64,000 bases of DNA from UBA974 sp002292405 (GCA_943842425.1 CALTBR010000002.1:496001-560000), one strand, 5' to 3'. Positions 52,985 to 62,343 are shown, numbered from the stretch's first letter. The notes: generated by a model from the letters alone, not told the origin. Made by a program: numbers and translations.

Positions 52985-55890
52985 CTCTCTAAGGTCTGCT
53001 TGATCTCGACTTCTTCGTACGCTTCAATTACATCTCCAACTTTGATGTCGTTGAATTTATCAATGTTTAAACCACATTCATATCCTTTCACTACTTCTTT
53101 CGCGTCGTCTTTGAATCGTTTTAGAGATCCAAGGAGTCCGGTATAAACGACGATTCCTTCACGAAGAACCCTCACCCTGCTAGAGCGAAGTATTTTACCT
53201 TCATTGACAATACATCCAGCAATCGTTCCGAGTTTAGAAATCTTGAATGTCTCTCTAATTTCAGCACTACCAACAATATTTTCTTGAATTTTAGCGGATA
53301 ATAACCCCTCCATTGCATCACGCATTTCTTCAATGGCTTTATATATGACAGAGTAGAGTTTAATCTGAACCTCTTCTTCCTCAGCTAACTTACGCGCTGT
53401 TGCCGATGGGCGAACTTGGAATCCGATAATGTAAGCTGAAGAAGCAGATGCTAGAAGGATATCTGATTCTGTTATTTGGCCAACCGCCTTATGGATAATT
53501 TTCACCTGAACTTTCTCAGTAGAGAGTTTTTCTAACGAGTCACTCAAGGCTTCGATGGATCCATCCACATCACCCTTTACGATAAGGTTAAGCTCCTTGA
53601 ATTCACCCACAGCAATACGACGGCCAAGCTCCTCCAGAGTGACTGATTTCTGAGTACGGACCCCTTGCTCGCGCTGGAGCTGTTGGCGCTTTGTTGCGAT
53701 AGTTCGAGCTTCTAGGCTCTGCTCAAACACGTTGAAGTTGTCTCCAGCACTAGGTGCGCCATCGAAACCCAATACAGAAATAGGGGAAGAAGGACCCGCT
53801 TCGTCCACACGATTTCCGCGCTCATCGAACATGGCTCTTATTTTTCCTGAGAATTGTCCCGCTAGAATTGGATCACCAACCCTCAGTGTCCCTGACTCTA
53901 CGAGAAGGTTCGTCACATAACCACGACCCTTATCAAGTGTTGATTCAACAACCGTTCCAATGGCACGCTTGTTAGGATTGCCTTTAAGATCTAGCATTTC
54001 TGCTTCTAGAAGAACTTTTTCTAACAATTCTTCTATGTTGGTTCCTTGTTTCGCTGAAATTTCTTGGCATTGGTATTTCCCACCCCATTCCTCAACAAGA
54101 ATATTCATCTCGCTCAGTTCTTTTTTAATTCTATCGGGGTTCGCCTCCTCTCTATCCATCTTATTAAGAGCAAAAATCATTGGAATTTCTGCTGCTTGAG
54201 CATGGTGGATTGCTTCTTTTGTTTGGGGCATCACCGCATCGTCAGATGCAATTACAATAATTGCAAGGTCTGTAACTTGGGCTCCGCGAGCACGCATAGC
54301 GGTAAATGCTTCGTGACCAGGTGTGTCTAAGAAAGTGATTTGTTCGCCACTCTCAACTAAAACGGAATAAGCTCCAATGTGCTGAGTGATACCTCCGGCT
54401 TCACCAGCAATAACATTTGCTTTTCGAATATAGTCGAGAAGAGATGTCTTACCGTGATCAACGTGACCCATGACCGTAATAATCGGTGGACGAGAAACCA
54501 TATCATCTTCATGATCCGCCTCAACTTCTATTGCATCCTCTAAGTCTGAGCTAACAAATTCAACTTCAAACCCGAAATCTTCAGCAATCATCTTGATTGT
54601 TTCCGAATCAAGTCTTTGGTTAATCGAAACCATGATACCAAGCATCATGCACGCAGAGATAACATCATTCACAGACTTATCCATCATAGTAGCTAATTCA
54701 GCGACAGTAACGAATTCGGTAAGTTTAAGAATCGTCTCCTCTAACTGTTGACGTACGATTTCATCATCTGAGCGGTCTCTAATATCTTTACGCTTGGCTC
54801 TACGCATCTTAGAAGACTTCGATTTCTTACCGCCTGATAAACGCGCAAGTGTATCTCTAATCTCTTTCTTAATATCGTCTTGAGTAACCTCCTTTTTAGG
54901 TCCTTTTGCTGCAGCTCCTCTTGTACGTTGACCTCTTGCCGGCCCACGTGGACCTGGGGCTCTAGCTGGTCGAGTAGCTCCGCGTGATGGTGCTGGGGCG
55001 TTCGCCTGTTTTTTAACGTCTATCTTTTTTACTCTAACACGTTTTCGTTTCCCGTCGTTTTTCGACTTCTTCTTCTCAACAGGGAGATCAATCTTTCCAA
55101 CCACTTTAGGGCCACTCAGCTTCTCAATCTTAGTTTTTACAACTAAATCATCCGAAGTGTTCTCTGTATTTTCGTCATTTGTAGAAGGATCTTCAATAGT
55201 AGGAAGGGCAGATTTTACAACGATTGTTTCTGCTTTTGCTTTTGCTCGCGCAACTGCAGCAAGGGCTTTTTTCTCTTCTGCTTCTTTTGCTTGAGCTGCA
55301 AAATCAACCTTGCCCACTACTTTAATTCCTTTTGAAACAGAAGCTTTTGCTTTGATCACATTTTTATCTGCTTCTGCTTTTTTAGATGCAGCTTTAGCAG
55401 CTAATGCTATAGCAGCTTCTGCCTCTGCTTCAGCTCTATTCGCTGCAGCTGCAGCTTCAGCATCTGCCGCTGCTTTTGCTTGCGCTACTTGAGCTTCTTT
55501 TTCAGCCACAGCGTTGATAGAGGCCTCTTTTTCAACCTCACCATTTGATCTCCTTACTTCTGGCTGAACATCGCTTTTTCTGAAAATACTCAGATCAATA
55601 GCCTCGGGCTCAGGTTCAGGAGACTTTAAGACAGGTTTACGAACACTTGAAAGATTGATGCTTTCGCGTTCAATCTTATTGACCGAAGAGCGTTGAGCTG
55701 CTTCTTTATCGTCCTTATCTCCTTGAAAATTTCCACGCACTATGGCGTAAACATCCGGGTCGAGCTTCGTGTTGGGTTTTGCATCAACGGAGATCCCTTT
55801 AGATTCAAGGAAATCCACAATGGTGCCTATACCCAAATTGAATTCGCGAGCTGCTTTACTTAATCGAACTGGTTTATTTACGTCGGCCAT
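52981..55890 (-). CDS. infB: Translation initiation factor IF-2
   Basis: GTPase that places initiator tRNA on the 30S subunit. From ATG at 55890 (MADVNKPVRLSKAAREFNLG, a standard Bacteroidota start) the protein has 969 aa. The N-terminal part holds a long Ala/Glu/Lys-rich helix (about 125-200) and basic linkers. The GTPase domain starts near residue 470 (GHVDHGKTSLLDY, DTPGHEAFTAMRARG, NKMD). The C-terminal domains follow. The frame extends 25 codons upstream, but that part does not resemble IF-2. It is the last gene of rimP-nusA-infB. Confidence 0.96.
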   Translation of the reverse strand: MADVNKPVRLSKAAREFNLGIGTIVDFLESKGISVDAKPNTKLDPDVYAIVRGNFQGDKDDKEAAQRSSVNKIERESINLSSVRKPVLKSPEPEPEAIDLSIFRKSDVQPEVRRSNGEVEKEASINAVAEKEAQVAQAKAAADAEAAAAANRAEAEAEAAIALAAKAASKKAEADKNVIKAKASVSKGIKVVGKVDFAAQAKEAEEKKALAAVARAKAKAETIVVKSALPTIEDPSTNDENTENTSDDLVVKTKIEKLSGPKVVGKIDLPVEKKKSKNDGKRKRVRVKKIDVKKQANAPAPSRGATRPARAPGPRGPARGQRTRGAAAKGPKKEVTQDDIKKEIRDTLARLSGGKKSKSSKMRRAKRKDIRDRSDDEIVRQQLEETILKLTEFVTVAELATMMDKSVNDVISACMMLGIMVSINQRLDSETIKMIAEDFGFEVEFVSSDLEDAIEVEADHEDDMVSRPPIITVMGHVDHGKTSLLDYIRKANVIAGEAGGITQHIGAYSVLVESGEQITFLDTPGHEAFTAMRARGAQVTDLAIIVIASDDAVMPQTKEAIHHAQAAEIPMIFALNKMDREEANPDRIKKELSEMNILVEEWGGKYQCQEISAKQGTNIEELLEKVLLEAEMLDLKGNPNKRAIGTVVESTLDKGRGYVTNLLVESGTLRVGDPILAGQFSGKIRAMFDERGNRVDEAGPSSPISVLGFDGAPSAGDNFNVFEQSLEARTIATKRQQLQREQGVRTQKSVTLEELGRRIAVGEFKELNLIVKGDVDGSIEALSDSLEKLSTEKVQVKIIHKAVGQITESDILLASASSAYIIGFQVRPSATARKLAEEEEVQIKLYSVIYKAIEEMRDAMEGLLSAKIQENIVGSAEIRETFKISKLGTIAGCIVNEGKILRSSRVRVLREGIVVYTGLLGSLKRFKDDAKEVVKGYECGLNIDKFNDIKVGDVIEAYEEVEIKQTLES

Positions 55891-55996
55891 GGGCTTTGTT
55901 ATCGTTGGGAAAGTTAGGTTAGGATAAATTACAGGAGAGTGTCTCGAGAAATAAACAGCTAACAACTTAGCGGTTCACTTGACGATTATATAATAA

Positions 55997-57229
55997 TTAT
56001 GAGAGTTCCTTCCTTAATATCCTGATCACTTCTTTTACAGTCTCAGCTTCCAAATCAGTTCTTGAAATCAGACCTTCTTCATCTAAATCAAGCACGGAAC
56101 GTGCTGTGTCACAACCGATTTTAATAAACTCTTTAAGAATCCACTCATCGATTTCATCGCTGAACTCCATTAACTCTACATCTTCCTCTGACTCATCATC
56201 CTCACGGAACACATCAATTTCGTAACCTGTTAATAAACCGGCTAATTTGATGTTGTTTCCACCTTTACCTATGGCAAGTGAAACTTGGTCAGACTTCAGA
56301 TAAACTTCTGCACGGGCAGATTCTCCTTTAAGGGTAATCGAAGAAACTTTAGCTGGAGAAAGTGAACGAGCCATCAGGAGCTCTTCGTTCTCTGTCCAGT
56401 TAATCACATCGATGTTCTCGTTGCGAAGTTCACGAACGATACTGTGAATTCTAGATCCTTTCATCCCTACACAAGCTCCAACTGGATCCACTCTATCGTC
56501 ATAAGACTCGACAGCTACTTTAGCGCGCTCACCAGGAGATCTAACAATCTTCTTAATCGTAATAAGTCCATCGTAAATTTCAGGGACTTCTTGTTCGAAG
56601 AGACGTTCTAAGAATTCAGGTGCAGTACGAGATAGAATAATTCTCGGGGTATTGTTTCTTAACTCAACAGCTGCAACAACAGCACGAACTGAATCACCCT
56701 TCTTGAAGAAATCTCCGGGAATTTGATGTTCACGTGGCATAACAACTTCGTTGTCATCGTCGTCTACGAGGAGTATTTCACGCTTCCAGATTTGGTATAC
56801 CTCTGCATTAATCACCTCTCCTATGCGCACCTTATATTTCTGGTAAATCGCATCCTTTTCAATCTCCATAATTCTACCAACAAGGTTCTGACGCAGAGAT
56901 AAAACCGAGCGACGTCCGAAAGACTCCAGCTTGATTTCCTCAGAAACATCCTCACCCACTTCAAAGTCATCCTCAATTTTTAAGGCATCGCTTAGAGCTA
57001 TCTGTTCGTTCTCATCTTCAACAGTTCCATTCTTCACAATTTCACGGTTGCGCCAAATCTCGATGTCTCCCTTTTCTGGATTAATGATCAAGTCGAAGTT
57101 CTCATCTGAGCCGTACTTCTTAATAATCATATTTCTGAAAACGTCTTCGAGGATGGCCATCATGGTCTCCTTGTCGAAGTTTTTGAATTCTTTGAATTCG
57201 CGAAACGAATCTATCAAGTTCAATTGCAT
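55997..57229 (-). CDS. nusA: Transcription termination/antitermination factor NusA
   Basis: RNA-polymerase-associated factor controlling pausing, termination and antitermination. The 410-aa protein has the N-terminal polymerase-binding domain (1-125), an S1 domain (about 130-195), two KH domains (about 200-345, with GACVGMKGSRIHSIVREL and SLAIGKGGNNIKLA) and an acidic short C-terminus that keeps one helical repeat. It lies between rimP and infB, the conserved bacterial order. Confidence 0.96.
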   Translation of the reverse strand: MQLNLIDSFREFKEFKNFDKETMMAILEDVFRNMIIKKYGSDENFDLIINPEKGDIEIWRNREIVKNGTVEDENEQIALSDALKIEDDFEVGEDVSEEIKLESFGRRSVLSLRQNLVGRIMEIEKDAIYQKYKVRIGEVINAEVYQIWKREILLVDDDDNEVVMPREHQIPGDFFKKGDSVRAVVAAVELRNNTPRIILSRTAPEFLERLFEQEVPEIYDGLITIKKIVRSPGERAKVAVESYDDRVDPVGACVGMKGSRIHSIVRELRNENIDVINWTENEELLMARSLSPAKVSSITLKGESARAEVYLKSDQVSLAIGKGGNNIKLAGLLTGYEIDVFREDDESEEDVELMEFSDEIDEWILKEFIKIGCDTARSVLDLDEEGLISRTDLEAETVKEVIRILRKELS

Positions 57230-57236
57230 AGCACCT

Positions 57237-57719
57237 TTATTTAAAAGAAATTATTACTTTAGTCCATTCTATCTCTCCAGCTTGAAACTGGTGCTCCTCA
57301 TCCACCCACTCTTTAGCCTTACGGCCTTCAATACGTTTTTTTTCTCGGGTCTTTAAAACCAAACTCTTCAATTCTCCTTCTTCCTCTTCCACGCTCACAA
57401 GCTCCCCTTGCATCTTCTTCCCTTCGATGGGGTTGACCGCAATTTGCTTCCCTATAATCTTAAGGTATTGGCGCAACACCTTTATAGGTTGGTCCAATCC
57501 GGGCGACCCGACATCTAAAGAGAAGTCTTCTTCTTCGCGGTCGAAAGATCCTTCTATATGACGACTTAGCTCCACACAATCGGTGATAGAGGTGCTATCG
57601 TCATTTTCTAGGGCAATTTTAATCACATTTCCGCTCGCAACTTTAACATCTACAAGAAAAGCTGAAGTCCCCTCAAGGAACTCCTCAGCTAAAATTTGTA
57701 TTTTCTTTGCGTTTATCAC
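57237..57719 (-). CDS. rimP: Ribosome maturation factor RimP
   Basis: Factor needed for 30S subunit assembly. The 160-aa protein shows LDVGSPGLDQPIKVLRQYLKIIGKQIAVN, the central RimP signature, followed by a C-terminal SH3-like domain. The start codon is GTG at 57719, 7 bp before which no competing start is found. It is the first gene of the rimP-nusA-infB operon, with a long leader that contains a terminator-like hairpin. Confidence 0.94.
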   Translation of the reverse strand: MINAKKIQILAEEFLEGTSAFLVDVKVASGNVIKIALENDDSTSITDCVELSRHIEGSFDREEEDFSLDVGSPGLDQPIKVLRQYLKIIGKQIAVNPIEGKKMQGELVSVEEEEGELKSLVLKTREKKRIEGRKAKEWVDEEHQFQAGEIEWTKVIISFK

Positions 57720-57760
57720 GGCGATTGTTATTTATTCTGTGGGTAAAAGTTTAGAGCATA

Positions 57761-57779
57761 AAAATGGGGCTGCTGCCCC
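57761..57779 (-). terminator. Attenuator-like hairpin in the rimP leader
   Basis: On the minus strand GGGGC (57779-57775), loop AGCA, GCCCC (57770-57766), then ATTTTT. It lies between the promoter box at 57813 and the rimP start, so it would terminate or pause the leader transcript rather than end a gene. Confidence 0.55.
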
Positions 57780-57812
57780 TCAACTTTCTCTCCTCTCACT
57801 ATATATCCGCCG

Positions 57813-57820
57813 CAAAAGTA
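57813..57820 (-). promoter_or_regulatory. -7 promoter box of rimP-nusA-infB
   Basis: Perfect TACTTTTG on the minus strand. The implied transcript has a leader of about 90 nt before the rimP GTG. Confidence 0.6.
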
Positions 57821-57856
57821 CGAAATCTTTCTATAAATACGTTGGATTTATTGCCA

Positions 57857-57864
57857 TATCTTTA
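57857..57864 (+). promoter_or_regulatory. -7-like box of porZ (leaderless type)
   Basis: TATCTTTA, then TTTC and the ATG at 57869. One mismatch to TAnnTTTG. Confidence 0.35.
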
Positions 57865-57868
57865 TTTC

Positions 57869-60238
57869 ATGAATTTTAAGCTTGTTGTATCTTTTATTTT
57901 ATGCTCAGTGTTTTTAGGGAGATTCGCAGCCCAAGAGAATAGACCGGTAAGCACTTGGAAGGACTACTTCCCTTATTCAGAAGTACTTGAAGTAATTACA
58001 GGAAGCGATCTTCAGGGTGATGTTGTCGCCTATGGGCGCACAGAATTTGCTGTTTTTCAGGTGCACTCTAAGACCAATTTCGTGACGCGCTACAGCCAAG
58101 TTCAGGGACTTTCCCAATCAAACCCTACCGCCATAGGTTTATACGAACCCAGTGAAACACTCTTAATCGGGTATTCAAACGGAAATTTAGACCTGGTTAC
58201 TTCTGCCGGCACGTTCAATATGCCCGACATCCTCAACAGCAACTTAATTGGAGACAAAGGCATACGGGGAATCTTTGTCATCGAAGACTTCGCTTATCTG
58301 GCATGCGCCTTCGGAGTTGTCGTGATCGATCTCGATAAATTTGAGGTGAAAGACACTTGGTACATTACCGGTTCTAGCGACCTACGAGAAGTTTTAGATG
58401 TTGACTTGAACGGTGAAAAATGGATCGTCTGTACTGACGCCGGTGTATTCGAAGCTCCCATTTCTCACCCCTTCCTTTCCAGCTCTGAAGCTTGGACCCG
58501 ATGGGAAGACTTGCCTGAGTCGGCGGACTCTTTTGTCTCTGAGCTGGTTTTCTTCGGCGACCGCACCCTAGTACACTTGGGTGAGGGTCCGCTTAGCAGG
58601 CTTTGGAAGTGGACGGAGCAGTGGGGATGGGAATTGTTTCAAGGTTGGCCACCCGAAGGAGATGCTTTGTGGGGATTAGATGTGCACAACGATACCTTGT
58701 TAATAGGTGGTTGTTGTGGCATCGTCCAAATTGATTCTAATGAAAACCTTATTCCCCCCAACAACGCTTTGGGAAGTTGGATGCAAATCCGAGATGTGGC
58801 GTATGATAAATCGGGTGAAATTTGGATCGCCAGTAGAATCGGTGGCCTACTCCGTCATGTCTATGACATCACTGAAGGTTCATTAGAAAACGGCATCTTC
58901 GCTCCCAAGGGGCCCCCTACAGCTGATGTGCGTAAGATAGATTGTTGGAACGCTAACCTTTGGTTTGCCACAGGAGGAGTCGATGCAGCTTGGGATGGGA
59001 ATTACAACTCCGCAGGCATACACGGCCTCGTGGATGGGAATTGGGTAAGTGTGGAAGACGGCGAGGGAGAAAACGATATCCCCGGAATTCGAGACTACAT
59101 CGCTGTGAGCATAGACCCCACAAATCCCAATCACGTGATGTTAGGCTCTTATGAAGAAGGTTTAATAGAAGTGTTAGATGGCGAAATGGTGGGGCTTTAC
59201 AACTCCTCTAACAGTACTATTTCTGAAGGGAATTTCGGAGGAAGCCTGAGGACGGGCGTTTCTGGAGTCGACTTCGATAAAAATGGCAATCTCTGGTTTT
59301 CTAACTCCTTTAGCGATACCCCTCTTCAAGTGCGACTTGCGAACGGTACCTTCATCCCTATGGATCTCGGCGGCGCAATAGGACCGACAGACAATGTCGC
59401 TGACGTCATGGTCACCCGAGACGGTTATGTTTGGGTCATCCTCCCCCGGGGTGGTGGCCTTCTTGTTTTCGATCCCAACGGTACTCCTGAAATAACTACC
59501 GACGACGATTGGCGCTTCCTCTCCACAGACCTCGAGGAGGGCAATCTACCTTCTAATTGGGTGTACTCTTTAGAAGAAGACCTCGATGGAGAAATTTGGA
59601 TAGGCACGGGTTCCGGTCCCGCAATTTTTTATCGATCAGCCTCCCTCTTTGAAAACGACAGCGAGACCACGGCTTCTCAAATCCTCATTAAGCAAGACGG
59701 AAATTACCAATATCTGCTCGCTACGGAAACAGTTACCGCCACTATAATCGATGGGGGAAATCGCAAATGGCTGGGCACTTCTGGATCTGGGGTGTACGTC
59801 CTCAGTAATGACGGACTCACAATTGAGCATCAATTCTCCACTGAAAACAGCCCTCTCCCCTCCAACAACATCCTCGACATCGCTATCAACCAAGCGAACG
59901 GCGAGGTCTTTATCGCCACTTCTCGAGGCACCATCTCCTATCTGGGCGAAGCTACCAACTGGGACTCTGAGATGTCCAACATCTTCGTTTTCCCTAACCC
60001 CGTTGAGGCAGGTTATGAAGGAGTGATCACAGTTGATGGATTAGATTTCGAAACTACAGTCCACGTTACGGACGCTTCTGGGCGGCTAGTCGCTAAAGTC
60101 GAATCCATGGGAGGACGAGCTGTTTGGGATGGAAGATTTGATTCTGGCTTGCTGGCGCCGTATGGAGTGTACCTAATCTTTGCAGTCGATCGAGATGGGA
60201 AGACATCTGGGACGACTAAGCTGGCTATTACGAGATGA
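57869..60238 (+). CDS. porZ: T9SS protein PorZ (beta-propeller surface component)
   Basis: A 789-aa exported protein. The signal peptide covers about residues 1-21 (GRFAAQ). Two seven-bladed-type propeller regions (about 25-690) contain repeats such as GEIWIASRIGGLL, GNLWFSNSF, GYVWVILPRGGGLL and GEIWIGTGSGPAIF, and a T9SS-type C-terminal domain starts near residue 700 (IFVFPNPVEAGYEG). In P. gingivalis PorZ sits on the surface with PorU and delivers anionic LPS to cargo. I chose ATG at 57869; the longer frame from 57764 overlaps the rimP promoter. Confidence 0.88.
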   Translation: MNFKLVVSFILCSVFLGRFAAQENRPVSTWKDYFPYSEVLEVITGSDLQGDVVAYGRTEFAVFQVHSKTNFVTRYSQVQGLSQSNPTAIGLYEPSETLLIGYSNGNLDLVTSAGTFNMPDILNSNLIGDKGIRGIFVIEDFAYLACAFGVVVIDLDKFEVKDTWYITGSSDLREVLDVDLNGEKWIVCTDAGVFEAPISHPFLSSSEAWTRWEDLPESADSFVSELVFFGDRTLVHLGEGPLSRLWKWTEQWGWELFQGWPPEGDALWGLDVHNDTLLIGGCCGIVQIDSNENLIPPNNALGSWMQIRDVAYDKSGEIWIASRIGGLLRHVYDITEGSLENGIFAPKGPPTADVRKIDCWNANLWFATGGVDAAWDGNYNSAGIHGLVDGNWVSVEDGEGENDIPGIRDYIAVSIDPTNPNHVMLGSYEEGLIEVLDGEMVGLYNSSNSTISEGNFGGSLRTGVSGVDFDKNGNLWFSNSFSDTPLQVRLANGTFIPMDLGGAIGPTDNVADVMVTRDGYVWVILPRGGGLLVFDPNGTPEITTDDDWRFLSTDLEEGNLPSNWVYSLEEDLDGEIWIGTGSGPAIFYRSASLFENDSETTASQILIKQDGNYQYLLATETVTATIIDGGNRKWLGTSGSGVYVLSNDGLTIEHQFSTENSPLPSNNILDIAINQANGEVFIATSRGTISYLGEATNWDSEMSNIFVFPNPVEAGYEGVITVDGLDFETTVHVTDASGRLVAKVESMGGRAVWDGRFDSGLLAPYGVYLIFAVDRDGKTSGTTKLAITR

Positions 60239-61086
60239 GTCGTGGGAATGAAGTTGAGGTGACCCATGTATCGAAAAAAGCTGAGGTGACTTTGAAATCT
60301 GAAAAATCACATTTGCACCTTCTTGGGATTCAATCTACTATTGCTTGGGAAAACCCTGAAGCTAATAGGTTGGATTTCGAAAAGCAGATTAGGGAAGGTG
60401 TTAAGAAATTTCCCGAAACTGACTTAATAGTACTTCCCGAAGTTTTTACAACTGGTTTCACGATGAACCATTCCAAGATCGATTCATGGGAATCCCGAGA
60501 TACTCTCAATTGGATGACTCGACTCTCCTCAGAATTAAAAGTCGGACTTACAGGAAGTATAACATTCAGGCTTAAAGACGGCACAGCTCGAAACAGAAGT
60601 CTCTTCGTTCGCCCTGATGGGTCATTTGAGTTTTACGATAAAAAACACCTGTTCTCTTTAGGTTCTAAAGATCAATTTTTCGAAAAAGGACTGGTGAAAA
60701 AGATCGTAGAATTCCGAGGTTGGAAAATTCTGCTACAAATCTGCTATGACCTCAGGTTTCCATGCTCTTCTCGAAACACACTTGAAGACAGATATGACAT
60801 CGCACTCTATGTCGCAAATTGGCATCAAGCTCGCATCAAGCATTGGCTAACCCTTCTCCAAGCCCGCGCAATTGAAAACCAGTGTTACGTGATGGGAGTC
60901 AACAGAACGGGTGCTGATGCAAATAGTATAATTTACCCGGGAGAAAGCTTTGCTGTTGATTTTTATGGAGGGATTCGCGACCAAGCCACACAAGACGATG
61001 TTGTACAACTTGTATGTGACAGAAATGCTTTAGAAGATTTTAAAACCAAGTTTCCAGTACTGGAGGATGAGGACACATCAGACTAG
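60235..61086 (+). CDS. Nitrilase-superfamily amidase (omega-amidase / YafV type)
   Basis: A 283-aa carbon-nitrogen hydrolase. The catalytic triad is visible: Glu69 (LIVLPEVFTTGF), Lys136 or Lys137 (FYDKKHLF) and Cys170 (LLQICYDLRFP). The LPEVFTTGFTMN and ICYDLRFP forms are typical of omega-amidases, which deaminate alpha-ketoglutaramate. The first 25 residues are longer than in relatives, so the real start may be internal, but the ATG at 60235 overlaps the porZ stop by 4 bp and would couple the two genes. Confidence 0.88.
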   Translation: MSRGNEVEVTHVSKKAEVTLKSEKSHLHLLGIQSTIAWENPEANRLDFEKQIREGVKKFPETDLIVLPEVFTTGFTMNHSKIDSWESRDTLNWMTRLSSELKVGLTGSITFRLKDGTARNRSLFVRPDGSFEFYDKKHLFSLGSKDQFFEKGLVKKIVEFRGWKILLQICYDLRFPCSSRNTLEDRYDIALYVANWHQARIKHWLTLLQARAIENQCYVMGVNRTGADANSIIYPGESFAVDFYGGIRDQATQDDVVQLVCDRNALEDFKTKFPVLEDEDTSD

Positions 61087-61131
61087 TCAAATCTGGATTT
61101 AAATACGAAAGAGATAATTCCTCTAGGTTGA

Positions 61132-61168
61132 TATTTTTAAAGACTACAGTCCGTAGTCTTTAAAAATA
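61132..61168. repeat. 16-bp perfect inverted repeat at the island edge
   Basis: The arms TATTTTTAAAGACTAC (61132-61147) and its exact reverse complement (61153-61168) flank AGTCC. It lies 45 bp after the nitrilase stop and 160 bp before the recombinase. No T tract follows on either strand, so a terminator is possible but not typical. The form (inverted arms around a short spacer) is that of a tyrosine-recombinase core site. Confidence 0.7.
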
Positions 61169-61266
61169 AATCTATAACTTATTAAAACTAGGTAATTAAC
61201 TTTTTTATTTAAAGAAAATAACGTATATTTATATATAATAGTTCGTTATATTTTTAGTCTTAATTT

Positions 61267-61338
61267 GTTAAATGATTAAAAATAATACGCTATATACATG
61301 TTAAATATTTTTAATAACATACGTTAAATGCACGTTAA
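61267..61338. repeat. GTTAAAT direct repeats before the recombinase gene
   Basis: GTTAAAT occurs at 61267, 61300 and 61323, and GTTAATT at 61334, in a very AT-rich 240-bp gap (61087-61327) with no gene. The last copies overlap the recombinase start. These may be arm-type binding sites for the recombinase or AT-rich background. Confidence 0.35.
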
Positions 61339-62343
61339 TTTTTATAAAAAGCCTCAAATACATGTCAATAATTCTCATTCAAAAATAGGAAATGGGACCT
61401 TATTCTCGGAATATTTAAGTGAATTTATTGCAAATTCTGCTACAAAAAGAGTCAAAGGATATGGGACTGTGGGTTTGGCATACAATACTATTAGAACCTA
61501 TAAATCACTTTATAGGATCACTCAAGAATATGAACTTGAGAAATCTCAGATATTATATCTCAGCTCAATTAATAAAAATACCGCTGAATCTTTCACTCGA
61601 TTTCTGAAAATAGAGAAACAATACAGTGATAATTATTGCGGTCAATTGCTTAAATTATTGAAGATTATTTTAAGGGATGCAGAGAAAAGTGGGTTTGCTA
61701 TTCACCCCTATTCAAATTATATAGAATCCTTCAAACAGAAAAGTTCAGATCGGATCATTCATTTTTTGAATCCAGAAGAAATCAAGGTCTAAAATGCTTA
61801 GAGCGGATACCAAGTGAGTGTGAAGATAGTTACAAGTGGTTGCTGATTGGGCTTTCTATTGGACAAAGGGTTTCGGATTTATTAGGTCTTAAACCTGAGA
61901 ATCTTAGAAAAGCAACTAATGGACTTTACATCGATATCATGCAGCAAAAAACAAAGAAGGCAGTTACCATTGGAGTGGCAGACCCGGTAGTGATTTCACT
62001 CTTAGAAAATGAATTTCCAAAAGTTCTTTCTCAAGTAGCTTTTAACAAGCAAATAAAGCTGATTTGTAAAATTGCAGGAATTAGTGAAGTAGTTCGTGGT
62101 TTCAAAAACAATCCTAAAACCAGAAGAAAGGAAGTCGTAGAAGGCCCTAAATATGAATTTGTAACCTCACATATTATGAGAAGGTCTTTTGCGTCTAATT
62201 ATTATGGGAAAATTGAAACTCCACTTCTGATGAACATAACCGGACACACCAAAGAGAGTACGTTTCTAACTTACATTGGTACGCATCAGAATAAAGATGC
62301 ATTGGCTGATTTGTTTATGGAAAAAGCGGGGGTTATTTGGTAG
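61328..62343 (+). pseudogene. Tyrosine recombinase/integrase, broken by a frameshift
   Basis: Two frames make one integrase. The first (61328-61792) encodes the SAM-like core-binding domain and ends KSSDRIIHFLNPEEIKV-stop. The second (entering near 61789) continues LKCLERIPSECEDSYKWLLIG and carries the catalytic domain: Arg in GQRVSDLLGL, HIMRRS (HxxR), ITGHTKES and Tyr in FLTYIG. Joining the frames gives about 338 aa, normal for Bacteroidota phage/ICE-type integrases. The shift looks like loss of one base in GTC(C)TA at 61787-61791. It could be a true pseudogene, a sequencing error or, less likely, a programmed shift. Confidence 0.85.

Noticed and set aside
61132..61168. Invertible promoter like those of Bacteroides capsule loci
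   Set aside because: The arms are only 5 bp apart, leaving no room for an invertible promoter segment; kept instead as a possible core site or hairpin.
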